This document shows positions 1 to 9,621 of a DNA stretch of 13,348 nt, piece by piece. Both the position numbers and the translations under genes were made by a program. Location: assembly GCF_001949145.1 (NCBI RefSeq), contig NW_019091575.1:217781-231128 (forward strand), written 5' to 3'. How positions within the stretch are numbered: the first letter of the stretch is position 1; the number at the start of each line of letters is the position of its first letter. Below the pieces are notes generated by a model, which did no database searches, had not been told where the DNA came from, and saw only the letters and a list, made by a program, of their open reading frames with translations. The stretch is from Acanthaster planci (Eukaryota > Echinodermata > Asteroidea > Valvatida > Acanthasteridae).

Positions 1-456
1 AATGTGCCCTTTTTCCCCCTTATACTTTCACAGAACAAAGTGCACAATGGAAGTTGCTTAACGTTTTGGGGGAAGCCTACAGATTTTTAAATTACCAACG
101 ATGATGGCTGATATCTACACACCCTCGTCTACACAAGTTCATACAAAATTCATATAATTTTAGATTACACATACATGTGCACGTGTTCACTGTCAGACTA
201 TGCTGTACGGTGCAGGTGCACAAAAGCATTGGTTTTACATGGTTTTAGACTGCTTGGATAACGCTAAAAATACAATGTAGCTTGGTGCTTGTTTAATGTG
301 CTGAGAACTTGAACGTGAATTTGCATCATGCAGCACATACATGTAGAAGCAAGCCACATTGCTGTCCTTGTAGTCTTGGATATGAGTGGGTGAATAATCC
401 AGCGGTAAAAGCAACTACTGTAGTCATCAACACCGGCGGTACAGGTACATGTACCT
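1..456. other. non-coding stretch, no gene seen
   Basis: I found no exon, RNA gene or recognisable element here. The open frames are short and look random. Scattered ACATGT-type palindromes are present, for example near 337 and 445. If the oxidase gene continues to the left, this could be intron or intergenic DNA; no oxidase C-terminal motif was found on the minus strand. Confidence 0.5.
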
Positions 457-522
457 ACCAATGCTGATTGAGCACACACAGGTACCGGTACCAATGCTGA
501 TTGAGCACACACAGGGACCGGT
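457..522. repeat. two direct copies of a 33-bp unit
   Basis: Units 457-489 and 490-522 start with ACCAATGCTGATTGAGCAC and end with GACCGGT or TACCGGT; they differ at about one base. A GGTACATGTACC palindrome lies just before the first copy. Because 33 is a multiple of 3, a minus-strand open frame repeats an 11-residue motif across it, but nothing else supports coding. Confidence 0.85.
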
Positions 523-1418
523 GATTTTACTGGGATTCAATTATATCTAATTTTGATTTATTTTTCATCCTTCACTTCTTTTTCTGTGCTTGTCCTTAGT
601 TGAAACACCTGCTGCTGGGTGCTTATAAAAACACAATGCACGCATACGGGGCTTTTTCAAGATTTTCAGTTTTCAAAATTCTTTAAAAATTCATCATTTC
701 ATTTCACAGACATTTAAACCCACACGAAGGACTCTTCGGTGGCTACTCTAAGCTGACAGGTGACCCTCATTGACTCCTGAATATTTCAGCCAGGCCTGCA
801 GCCTTGTAAAAAGAGCCCACATTGCGTGGTGTTACATGTACGCAAGATTCTTTTGTTCCCAAAACCTCTTTTCAAAGGGGGCCAGATTAGCATGCAGCGG
901 TGATGTGTGGCTCACTGCTGCGGTGGTGGAGCGCTTTTGTCCCCGGTGGTAATCCGCTTGCTCTAAATGCCCCAAACCGGGGTATACTGTTTCAAAACAA
1001 GGCTGGATTATCTCCACTATTGAGAGTGAAAAAATGGCAGTAATGCCCAGCAGCTCAGTCTTTTGTGGCAAGCACGGTCTTTTAATTGTTACAAGGCCCA
1101 GCTCTTTTGTCACGGTTTCGGGATCCCTGGCTTCGTGTACAAAGCCTAGGTGCTCGAAAACATCAAAAACGGGTCACTCAGCAGCAAGTGGCTAATGTTC
1201 TTTCTTCTTGTATAACCAGCAAAATCACTTTACTTGTGTACTGCAAGGGGCCCATACTTACCAAGCCTCGCTTCTTATGAGATCTCCCACTTTCTGTAGT
1301 CACAAGTTATTATGATATACCTGTATATGAACTATTTTTTCTTAAGTGACAATAAAGTAAAGTGAACAAAAGAATCTGTGGGTCAGGTTTTACAAATGAA
1401 ATATTTTACACAACATAC
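523..1418. other. non-coding stretch with a lone poly(A) signal
   Basis: No gene is supported. Between about 770 and 1280 there are three modest open frames on both strands (60-93 codons) with no recognisable motif. An AATAAA hexamer at 1351-1356 on the plus strand follows this somewhat more GC-rich block, so the block could be the 3' part of an unrecognised transcript or retroelement. This is a weak inference. Confidence 0.3.
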
Positions 1419-1442
1419 CTTTCCATAAGCCAAGGTAGGTAT
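1419..1442 (-). CDS. oxidase mini-exon candidate (YLPWLMER)
   Basis: After an acceptor with a pyrimidine-rich tract (TTTTGCTTGTGTCTGAG) come 24 nt encoding Y-L-P-W-L-M-E plus a split Arg codon, followed by the donor GTATGT. The YLPWL block is a hallmark of DAO/DDO proteins just after the FTT segment. The entry phase matches the end of exon 3, so direct joining would be in frame, but it would drop about 14 family residues. An overlapping frame also reads open through this site, so the exon could be longer or coincidental. Confidence 0.5.
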
Positions 1443-4341
1443 CTCAGACACAAGCAAAACATCATTGTCACGTGTACACCACACCTTGGTGAGAGATATT
1501 AACATATTAGTGAGTTAATACTACGCTACTCATCAACTGCTTTGCTCCTTAAATAAGGATGTGTCCTTTGCTCATAATTTTAACAAAGTACCGTGAAATG
1601 TTTTACACAGCTATACTGAGTTGGCTACCTGAAGCAATTTATCAATAATGTTCAATATGAATCTCAGTTTGTATAAAAACTGTCATTTTATCTGTTGAAA
1701 ACTACATGTACAGTTCCAAATAATTGAATGCTGCAGTTTTTACCCATGATATTCACTTTCAATACGGGCGATTCACAATAGTGCGCCACCAAGAGTTTGC
1801 AACGCGTTGGCCAATCATAACTCGCAAAATTTGTCAACCCTTTCAAAACGCGCATTGGGTCAACAAATTTTGCACATTGTGATAGGCCAATACGTTAAAA
1901 ACTCTTGGTGGCACACTATGGTGAAACGGCCGCATTGAAACTTATTTATTTTTGCAGGTAAATGGTGAGATAATGCCTTGAATTAAAAAGAAAGTAACCA
2001 GTGGCAACAAACTACATGTATATTAGCTACATTTATGTTCTGCGCATTAATTTTATTGTGAGATGCTTACTGGGCATACATGTAAATATGGTGTAATGGG
2101 ACTGAATACAGACATCCAAGTCATTACACTTTTCAATGTACATGTACCACTCATAATTACATTGCATCCAGACAAATGGCATGAGGTTTCTTTCATATGA
2201 CATTATGCACTTTATTAATATCACCCTATGACATTATGCATACTCCTGCTAATCACAGCAATTTTTTTCCTGATGAGAAGTCAAAATGCCTTAATGATCA
2301 CAGTAAAGCTAAACAATGTACATGTACATGTATATGAACATGTAGCATAGATTGTGAAAACATTTTCAAAGACAATTTATTTTAGTCGATTACTGACTGT
2401 CTGGAGACTTACGGGTAACCTGGAAACAAAGCGTCCAACTCATGCTGGGTGCAATGTTTGAAGTGGAAGACCATGTCTTTCCAAAATGGATCCTGAATTT
2501 GGAAAGGAGATGAGGTGATACAGCTTCAACAAATAACTGAATGAGCAACAATCCCTCAAGTTAAGAGGTGATGCTGATGGGATGAGGTTCCCAACGCTTA
2601 CCTCAACCCTCAAAAGCCAGACACTTTTAGCCCATCCCTAAACTCCACAATGTTAGAGTTTCACATAATTTATACTTTGAAAGATTGTTTCAAAGCTTTC
2701 AAAACAAAAGTGGCTCTGGTGAATTGTGACTCATTTTGTTGGGTTGGATCACAATTGTGTCGGCACAGGCTCAACACTGTTCAACTTTGTTTACATGAGA
2801 ACTGTTAAGCACTGCTTTTGGGATAATGAATGCTTCTCTGATTCTGGGAGAAACTTGAGATGTGCTGTTTCAGGCAAAGGAAAGACGAATACCTGTTAAA
2901 AAAAGCTATGATCATCCTCATCCATCATGATTTGAACATTTGAAATCTAGATTACCTTTGCAAATCTTTCAGTGTGCAATTGTTCACAAAACTGTTTTGT
3001 AGAGCACTGCAACTTATGTGAAAAGGCTATGGCAAGGTTATGTTAAATTTTGTGAAACCACTGGCTCATCCTACTTCCTCTTCTAACACAAATCTCAACA
3101 ATCCATAGTTCACTGAGAGATACTTGTACATATACCTCAAGTGTCTCAATGGAGGTACATGTACAAGCAAAATAAATTGTACACATCAGTCTTCATACCT
3201 GTTCTGGCTTCTTTTCATATATGATGTGACCAGAATGTATGGAAACTCCAGCTGCATCTGCCTCAGGGGATCGCAATATCTTGATCAGATAGTCCCAGGT
3301 GTCTTTGCCCCATTTTCTGCAAGGCAAGAAGTTTAGGGTCATCAGATCTACATGTATGATAAGTGAAATGACCAGCCTACAGGCCAGTTAATGGATAATC
3401 TACATGTATCTCACTATTCAGTGACCAATGATTCTTGTCTCATATACGCAATCTTCATTACTGCCGGGTTCAGTAGTTGTCCATCCATCCTTAGAGCTTA
3501 CTTGTAAATTGTAGTGCTGTAGGGCAGAGTCAATTAGAATAATCCACTGTTCGAATATTCAACCTTCAATTTGATAGGATATTTGAACATTTGGTCATAA
3601 CAACCAGTAGAATGTTTATGAACAAACCATGTATACAACATCAGTCGCAATAACACAAACAATTGTAGATTTGTCACTATAACAGCTTCTCACTTCTAGG
3701 ACTACCAGTATCTCTAGCCATGATTTACCAAGATATAAGATATGAATACTTCTTGCCCTGTTGAAAATTTCTAGTCCTTTTAATTTTTTTAATAAATACA
3801 TTACTTTTTGAATAGTAAGATTTCTGTCACTTTTCATTTAAATCTGCCTGAAACAAGCCTCCATGGTGCAAATTTCTTATAAAACAAAAGATAATTTTCC
3901 CTTTCTTTTCATGAATTTTGCATTCAAATAATTAAATTTGGAAAATATTCAAATATTCGATAATCGAATCCCCATCCATTTGAAAGGAATCATGGTATTT
4001 TTACTATGACTACAGTATGTGTAATACTAAGTTATCAAATTTATCATGACACTGGTGATGAGGTGTAGGTAGGGCAAGTGTGCTGAATCCATTGGTCTAA
4101 GCAAATAATGTCTTTCACAAGTACACCAATCACAATAACTGAATACTAACTGAATTAATTCCATTGGAGTGTTTCCTGCTAGGTAGGGCATCCATAGTCC
4201 CCCCGTTCCATCTCCAGTTGTGTCTGGTGAGAACCTGTCAGCTATTATTGTCACCTCAACATCTGGAATTTTGTCTTGAATGATGTAGGCAGTTGACAGA
4301 CCGATAATTCCAGCACCAACCACACATACTTTGTGCACCAT
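1419..4341 (-). CDS. D-amino-acid/D-aspartate oxidase, 5' half of a split gene (partial)
   Basis: The DAO/DDO family are FAD flavoenzymes, usually peroxisomal, that oxidise D-amino acids to the 2-oxo acid, ammonia and hydrogen peroxide. The minus-strand exons are 4341-4151, 3316-3199, 2492-2413 and probably 1442-1419. Exon 1 encodes the Rossmann motif [12 protein letters not shown] (residues 7-18) and the family block DRFSPDTT...GLWMPYL (residues 35-54). Exon 2 continues with [10 protein letters not shown] and AAGVSIHSG. Exon 3 has DPFWKDMV and [10 protein letters not shown]. The mini-exon gives YLPWLMER. Exons 1-3 join in phase with consensus borders. About 138 of the roughly 340 residues usual for the family are accounted for. 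The substrate-binding Tyr and Arg of the C-terminal half, the usual C-terminal peroxisomal signal and the family's FTT-containing segment before YLPWL were not found. DAO and DDO cannot be separated on this half; GLWMPYL is slightly DAO-like, QKWGKDTW slightly DDO-like. No disabling change is seen in exons 1-3. Confidence 0.87.
1443..2412 (-). other. oxidase intron region, one expected exon not located
   Basis: This interval should contain the exon for the segment between FPGYP and YLPWL (family pattern YGxxFTT...E). I read all minus-strand frames and found no convincing match with splice borders. It contains the 185-bp fold-back element at 1756-1940 and ACATGT repeats near 1702, 2013, 2077, 2138 and 2317. 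Confidence 0.45.
1756..1940. repeat. 185-bp fold-back element, MITE-like
   Basis: The arms 1756-1840 and 1855-1940 are imperfect reverse complements over nearly their full length. The left arm contains AGTGCGCCACCAAGAGTTT and GTTGGCCAATCA; the right arm, reverse-complemented, contains AGTGTGCCACCAAGAGTTT and ATTGGCCTATCA. The loop is only about 15 nt. The outer ends read TTTCAATACGGGCGATTCAC and TTTCAATGCGGCCGTTTCAC. It lies in an intron of the oxidase gene. The shape is that of a non-autonomous fold-back DNA element. No clear target-site duplication was seen. Confidence 0.85.
2413..2492 (-). CDS. oxidase exon 3
   Basis: Eighty nucleotides between the acceptor TTCAG|GATCC and the donor CCC|GTAAGT encode [14 protein letters not shown] and then [10 protein letters not shown]. 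This aligns with the family segment PxWKDxVxxFRxLTxxELxxFPxY. It enters in phase 0 and leaves in phase 2 (CC of the Pro codon). Confidence 0.85.
2493..3198 (-). other. oxidase intron 2
   Basis: This 706-nt interval is bounded by the exon 2 donor (CAG|GTATGA) and the exon 3 acceptor (AATTCAG). I see no other element in it besides one ACATGT cluster near 3153. Confidence 0.7.
3199..3316 (-). CDS. oxidase exon 2
   Basis: This 118-nt exon follows TTGCCTTGCAG. Its first base completes a Gln codon begun in exon 1, then it reads [30 protein letters not shown] and IIYEKKPEQ before the donor GTATGA. It matches the family segment W...TFxYL...S.EA...GV...SG with its usual length. Confidence 0.88.
3317..4150 (-). 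other. oxidase intron 1, AT-rich
   Basis: This 834-nt interval lies between the exon 1 donor (CA|GTTAGT) and the exon 2 acceptor. It has AT-rich blocks containing GTTCGAATATTCAAC near 3549 and AAATATTCGATAATCGAAT near 3951, which may be ends of a small AT-rich repeat. No gene is seen; the 73-codon open frame at 3616-3837 has no recognisable motif. Confidence 0.6.
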
Positions 4342-4348
4342 CCTTGCA
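4151..4348 (-). CDS. oxidase exon 1, with 3' splice site just upstream of the ATG
   Basis: The coding part, from the ATG at 4341 to 4151 (63 codons plus 2 nt), carries the FAD-binding motif [12 protein letters not shown] and the DRFSPDTT block. Family members usually read TTxDVAAG where this one has TTGDGTGG, so small residues replace V-A-A. The sequence before the ATG, CCTGTTTTATTTAG|TGCAAGG, is a good acceptor at 4349-4350, so the ATG exon is probably not the first exon. The donor is CA|GTTAGT. Confidence 0.88.
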
Positions 4349-4472
4349 CTAAATAAAACAGGATTTTATAACACAAAAGAAAGAAATTTTAAAGGGTATT
4401 ATAGCTTGGTACATGTAGGCTAAGTTGACTTCCATATTCTGGCTTGTTGAGGGATATAGAATGTACTCCAAC

Positions 4473-4633
4473 AACAGTTCTTTTTTCTCCTTTCATAGAC
4501 ACTGCTGCATGTACATGTATACACCTGCCCACCTCCTGTTTGGCATTTTTGTGACCGAGTGTCATCTTTTCAAATCGGTAGCACAATTCTCCTTTCTTTG
4601 GACACACAATATTTTAATGGTAACATTACTGTT
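4473..4633 (+). repeat. about 160-bp dispersed repeat, copy 1 (inverted relative to copy 2)
   Basis: The stretch matches the reverse complement of 6508-6662 with only about six substitutions. Both start AACAGTTCTTTTTTCTC and contain CACTGCTGCATGTA, TGTTTGGCATTTTTGTGACC and TCCTTTCTTTGGACACAC. Copy 1 is six bases longer because it carries an extra GTACAT unit in its ACATGT tract. Open frames across both copies are the same repeat read as protein, not genes. Confidence 0.9.
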
Positions 4634-4683
4634 AAAATATTTTCCGTCCAAAGAAAGGGAAATTTTGCTAATGATTTGAAAAG
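4566..4683. repeat. hairpin at the end of repeat copy 1
   Basis: The left arm 4566-4617 (CTTTTCAAATCGGTAGCAC onward) and the right arm 4632-4683 (ending AATGATTTGAAAAG) are imperfect reverse complements with a 14-nt loop. Copy 2 at 6508 has only one arm, so copy 1 retains more of the element, or copy 2 is truncated here. Confidence 0.8.
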
Positions 4684-6507
4684 ATTTGAAAACTCAAACA
4701 AGAACACAATGACTTAAGTACACCGCAGTCATTCTCCCTATTATTAAAAGTGCCAACTGAGGAAGTCAAACGGCATGTACATGTATAAGAGGGTTGCTCC
4801 AGTCAGAATTTCTAACCATGAAGAGAAAGATAAGGGTACATTGTATTTTACGGAACCTGCACAGAATTTTTTAAACATGAATTGCTTTAAACTTAAAACC
4901 ACCGTCGTACAGTGTACAAGTCAACTAACAATCGTTAGTCGTAAAACTTACTGACAAAAATTTGGAATTTAGTACTTCTCAAAGAATACAATTGGTTGGG
5001 CATGTTATTTACTGTATTTGTGTCTATTAAACCAAAGTGACAAAAATGACATAAATTTAACGAATTTAGAAATTGGGTTCCACCTACATCTAAATTGGTC
5101 ATGATGAAAAGTAACATCCACTGGTATAAGTCACAGATTTTTGCTGTCGGTTTTAGTCAGCCGATATTACATGCAAATACACGCAAGATTATTTAAAATA
5201 CACCATTTTGGAAACTATGACATGTACATGCATGTAGTATAGGACTATTACTGCCAAGTGGTAAATGGTAATATACTTGTATCTCCCTCTTGAACATTGA
5301 TTTAAAAAATACACATTTTAAGGCATAAGTTGATTATCATTCAGAGATTAACTTTGTGCAAAAATTAGCTGCCCTTGCAAAATGGGAGGCAGTATTTGGA
5401 CAAAAGCCATACTGGTAGACCTTTCTTTCAAGCTTCATCATGATTCTCCGCTCCCATAGACAGCCTACTGTATCTTTTTGGAATTTTGCAATTGACATGA
5501 TTAGTCTGTCTTTAAACCTCCATTTTCAAAGGGGAATACTTTTTCTTTAAGTATTTATTATAATTATTCACACCCACTAGTGACATACATGTAGACCAGC
5601 CCTAGGTTGTGCTGGATGCACATGATCATAGATCCATCGTAGAACTTTGGAACACGTACATTGTACAGATTTAATTATAGCAGTACAGTAGCTGCATGTA
5701 TTGTTGTGTTCATATGCCTCACTTATCACAGTGTAGAGTGTGTTAGTACATGTATGCTAGGCTGCTTGTTGAGGCTGTAACAATTTGAACATGTAGGATA
5801 TTTGCAATTTCTGAATGTCAGAATGATGCATTACGTAATGACATAAAAAGTTAACAGATAGTGTTACTTCAAAATGTGATGACACCCAGTGACATGCCAG
5901 AACGGAATCAGCAGTCAAAATTATTTGGCAGAAAGGTCTATTCCTTGTGCTTTAAAACCATAATCTAAGAGCAACTTGAAATTGCATGCACAACAATAAA
6001 AAGTGATTGAATAAGAAACATTACTGAAAACGGAATGCTCAAAGTGGTAGGATTTACATGTACATGTATTCCAGTTAGGGTTGAAAATATCTTCATGTAC
6101 ATGTATATGAATGCAGGAAGCTGCTTGAGGTAGCATTTCCCTTACCCAGAATACTTGTTCATGTAGCTGCATGACCAAAAACCTGAGTATTCTATCCACT
6201 GGTTAGAAAAATACAGACCAAACTTGGAATTTCAAAGTTAACATCAATGACTGTGAAAATGGCCAGTAATTGCAACTGTTTCTTCATCATCACAAAAAGA
6301 TTAGTAAGAGCGATGAAAAGTAAAGCTATGTGCAGGCTGATGCTCATTAAGCAGGTGTACAAGAGTCATCATGATCGCCCCTACATACAGTACCAGTTGT
6401 TCAGAAGCATCAGCACAACTGGGGATGTATTTTGGTACTGAGATGAGAAAAAAGAGGGCACTTTTTTATTTAATTGCATCAAAAAGGTTTGTAGGCAGTC
6501 AAGCTAA
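4684..6507. other. non-coding stretch between the inverted repeats
   Basis: No exon or gene can be supported. It has several ACATGT tracts (near 4776, 5584, 5745, 6055 and 6095) and a 12-bp palindrome CATTACGTAATG at 5829-5840. If the oxidase transcript starts near 12.6 kb this is intronic. Confidence 0.5.
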
Positions 6508-6662
6508 AACAGTAATGCTACTGTTAAAATATTGTGTGTCCAAAGAAAGGAGAATTGTGCTACCGATTTGAAAAGATGACACTTGGTCACAAAAATGCCA
6601 AACAGAAGGTGGGCAGGTGTATACATGCAGCAGTGTCTATGAAATGAGAAAAAAGAACTGTT
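6508..6662 (-). repeat. about 155-bp dispersed repeat, copy 2
   Basis: Reverse-complement copy of 4473-4633, about 96% identical apart from a six-base deficit in the ACATGT tract. After the homology ends at 6508 the flanking sequence is unrelated. Confidence 0.9.
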
Positions 6663-7350
6663 TACACTCACTTTACACAGTTGTTTAGAAACAATGACCT
6701 TCATACTTGCACACAAAACACAGTTTATATACGTACATTTAGAACAGTCCCAATATACATACAGCAAAGTTTACATGTACAGGTAGTGGTCCAGGTTTGA
6801 ATGAAAAATAGCCGCTTAACATGTATACAAATACTGGTATACATGTAATTTCAAGGGCAAAAACAGTAAGTCTGAAGTCCCACGTGTTTTTAAAGACATA
6901 GAGATGCGATCTACATGCACATGTAGGTCTATTTTCCATATGAAAAATATTTACAGCATTGCAATCACTGTACATGCATTTCAAGGGTTTGCAGTTGAAA
7001 TGCACTGTACCGTATGTACACTGTACATTAATTAGGCCTATCGTACATGTACATGTAGCTGACTACCTGCCAACCTTTTTGTTGCAATTAACTAATAAAG
7101 TGTCACACGTACCATAGTTGCCTGTATCATGCACATGAAGCATCATGGACAAACTTTGCAGCGGAGAAAAAGAAACCGTGTGCTGCTTAAGCTGCATGAA
7201 ATGAAGGAGACTGGTTCCTGCCACTTTGTAGCAATGTGTTGACCCCACAATACATATAGACTACCACACAAGATCTCAGTCGGTCATGAAAATGTGCTAT
7301 AATTATGGTTCGAGCTATACAGTACATGTACATATACATGTACTTTTCTG
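6663..7350. other. non-coding stretch rich in ACATGT palindromes
   Basis: No gene is supported. TACATGTA or overlapping versions occur near 6772, 6839, 7043 and 7321-7342, the highest local density outside 12.9 kb. Confidence 0.5.
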
Positions 7351-7785
7351 CAGGGTTGGCTTTTTTTTTATTTAAAAAAATATTTCATTAATTTTTTGAT
7401 TTAAATAGGATTTTTCAATTTTTTTGCTTTTAAATTTCTGGTATGCCTACAATTTCTAGAAATATATTTACTCCAAAAACAAGATTTAAGGTTTGTGTAC
7501 CAGTTGTCCAAAAGGAGTAATTTAATACCAGTATTTGGAAATTTACAGAAAAAAGGTCTCAAAAGTAATCATATACACTTTTGACCAAAAAAATGGATTC
7601 ATATGATATAATCGTTAAGAATCCTAAGGGTAAGTATTGCATATTTTTACTCAGAATGCCCCAATCAGCACTGAAAATCCCCCATAGAAAATCCAAGAAA
7701 GTATAGCAAATTTTCTGGGAATCCCAGGATCAGCAACGACAGCATCTAGCAACTGTATCACTATTTTCAAAGGCAGTATGTAATC

Positions 7786-9448
7786 ATGTCAGGCAGAAAA
7801 AATGATCCCATTTGGTACCACAATGAAAAATAGCATCAAGAGCACCAACAGGGTGTCGTGCAACATGTAAAGCCATTGGATATGTGTTGCTAGGACTGGT
7901 GAAGCATACATGTATGAAATCCCAATATGATAAGTGCTCTGGTAGACGAAGTCCTTCTGACATACGTGTATTGGAGCCACTGCAGAATAGAGAAGGTATG
8001 CTTCTAATATCCCTAAGTATTTTTGATCTTTCGTTACAGTTGTGCCTAATTACTACGCAGGCCAACACAATTGTAACAGCTATCTATGGTAAAAACACAA
8101 TCATGTCAAATTACGTTACGTAATGTAAATTACACTCTACATTTTTATACATGTAAATCAGACATACCGTACAGTAAGTAATCTTTATGATATGAGGCTA
8201 ACCCAGAGAAAAGAAATTCACATACAGAATACAAGACATTTGATGGACGGACAAGTGGATGCTTCAAAGTCTTTGAAAGGCCATGTCTAACAGACTAAAT
8301 TCTCTCATGTTTCATTTCATATTTCCAAATCAGAGAAAACCTGAGCTGACCAGCCAGGTCCTTCAGAAGCTTCTGCATCTACATGTACATCAACATCTGG
8401 AGCACCTACATGTAGTAATGGTACATCCACCTTCCATGCAGGTACTAGAAAATGAAACTCATCAGAACATCCAACTTGCAAATATCTTTGCTACTGTTAC
8501 CACTCGTAGTGGCCAGTAGACACTTTTGGAGAGCCACTCACTGCTGAATGCCTTGTGCAAGTTGCAACAACTTTGATGAACAAAGCTAAAAGTAAATTTG
8601 GCTGCCACATTGGTAGCGCTGTCACTGACTATTCTGCACACATCCCATATCTACTTGCAGAAGACTTGGAACTTAATGGAAGTGCCAACCGTGAAGAAGC
8701 AGGTTCTGAATGTGGTAAAATACTTCTGAAACAACCCCTTTGCTTCTGCAAAATATTGACAAAGAGGAAATTGTCTAGCAATGCCCCAAGAGGTTCAATG
8801 GAATATCATGTCTGACTGTTTAGATTCTACATCACAAACTACAGTATCCTGCACTACTGAAAATCTGTTAAGAAAACAGGGACAAATAGACGGCACAGGG
8901 CAAACCAAGGTGGCAAACCTTGGCTTGAAGAGATCAGCAGAGAATTTGCATGTGATAATTGCATTATATCTGGAAAGAACTAGAGGGAAAGATCCTGCCT
9001 ATGGGTAACCAGAAAGTCACCAAGAAGTTCAAAACCAGATACAATCAGGCTGTAACACAAGCTGATCCAGTGGCAAACCTCATTCATCCTTTCCAAAGAG
9101 GCAGGTCTCTTAGTGATACTGCTGCTACACTAGGCCAGTCAGAAGTGGCCATCCATCAGGCCAATGATCATCAAATCCCAAGTGAAATCATGCCCCTTTC
9201 AAGCTTGCAAGTTTAAAGAGGACGTTACTCAAGCAGTCAGTCCTAGAAAGTGGTGGCAGTTAAATGAGGGCATCAAGGAAGACAACCTGACAGTTGTAAA
9301 GAAGCTGTTTTCTGCTGTGGTTGCATCGTCAGGTGTGGAACAAGTGTTCAGCTTGTATGGACTTGTTCACTCTAAACTAAGAAACCGGCTTGGAGCTCAG
9401 ACGGCTGCCAAACTTGTGTTCTTATTCAAAGCACTGAATATGAAATAA
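7786..9448 (+). pseudogene. hAT transposase (BED finger, DUF659, hAT C-terminal dimerisation domain)
   Basis: It would have been a cut-and-paste transposase acting on its own terminal repeats. The reading starts MSGRKNDPIWYH at 7786, shifts frame in an A-run near 7826-7830, and continues GCRATCKAIGYVLLGLVKH to MKSQYDKC. This resembles a BED finger of the C-x2-C...H-x4-C type with the second Cys now Ile and the His now Gln. After a likely intron comes a Ser/Thr-rich linker, then VDTFGEPLTAECL (8516 on) and KFGCHIGSAVTD, which resembles DUF659. This is fused directly to SAHIPYLLAEDLEL, suggesting loss of the intervening residues. A frameshift leads to PQEVQWNIMSDCLD and KVANLGLKRSAEN, another to FKTRYNQAVTQADPVANLIHP, and another to the hAT C-terminal domain (WWQL, SSGVEQVFS, RNRLG, AAKLVFLFKALN). 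Stops occur at 7831 in the first frame and at 8342, 8453 and 8507 in the later frame. It is clearly inactive. Confidence 0.88.
7996..8333 (+). other. probable intron in the hAT transposase gene
   Basis: The donor is GAGAAG|GTATGC and the acceptor follows a pyrimidine-rich run (TTTCATATTTCCAAATCAG|AG). Removing it joins the BED-finger frame to the linker frame in phase (Glu split G|AG), giving NRE-EKT, one stop, then ADQPGPSEASAST. This linker frame then stays the same through VDTFGEP. Confidence 0.55.
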
Positions 9449-9449
9449 A
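9444..9449 (+). terminator. poly(A) signal overlapping the transposase stop codon
   Basis: AATAAA includes the TAA stop at 9446-9448. A 14-bp perfect palindrome TGTCACATGTGACA follows at 9451-9464. Confidence 0.4.
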
Positions 9450-9527
9450 ATGTCACATGTGACAAGAGTCTCAAGTATAGAAAACGGCTGTACACAGGTA
9501 GGTACGGTCTTAGCTATAAGAGGAGAT

Positions 9528-9612
9528 TAAAAAAAAATTCAAAAGTTCTTACAACTAAACGACGAAAAAAATAAAATAAAAAAATATACAGAAAAAAAAA
9601 TCTAAAAATAGA
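9528..9612. repeat. A-rich low-complexity tract
   Basis: Runs of A broken by T and C. It is probably the subterminal A-rich region of the hAT element, lying directly next to the 144-bp TIR of the following element. Confidence 0.6.
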
Positions 9613-9621
9613 AAGACTCGA

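Larger units (their letters stand above)
7351..9612 (+). mobile_element. decayed hAT DNA transposon
   Basis: The left end is taken at CAGGGTTGGC (7351), followed by a T-rich tract; CAGGGTTGG with T-rich subterminal DNA is a familiar hAT terminus. The transposase remnant runs 7786-9448. The right limit is inferred: an A-rich tract (9528-9612) mirrors the T-rich left end, but no CCAACCCTG terminus was found. The next element starts at 9622, so the terminus may have been lost. The 435 bases from 7351 to the ATG contain no other feature apart from the palindrome CTGGGAATCCCAG at about 7714. No target-site duplication was identified. Confidence 0.7.

Noticed and set aside
832-1113. 93-codon minus ORF in the left part
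   Set aside because: No recognisable domain, overlaps other open frames on the plus strand, and no splice or start context beyond chance.
1570-1620. Candidate for the missing oxidase exon (CVKHFT on the minus strand)
   Set aside because: Phase does not fit both neighbours, the acceptor lacks a pyrimidine tract, and the frame stops soon after.
2069-2101. 31-nt interval between an acceptor-like and a donor-like site (minus strand)
   Set aside because: Length and encoded residues do not match the oxidase family and the phase is wrong.
2330-2385. Second candidate for the missing exon (FENVFTIYA on the minus strand)
   Set aside because: There is no AG acceptor before it in the required frame and it continues into ACATGT repeats.
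4389-4607. 72-codon minus ORF and the similar reading at 6504-6767
   Set aside because: Similarity comes from the dispersed repeat; no family motif, and the frames include ACATGT tracts.
7784-8068. 94-codon minus ORF
   Set aside because: It is antisense to the BED-finger part of the hAT transposase, which explains the sequence better.
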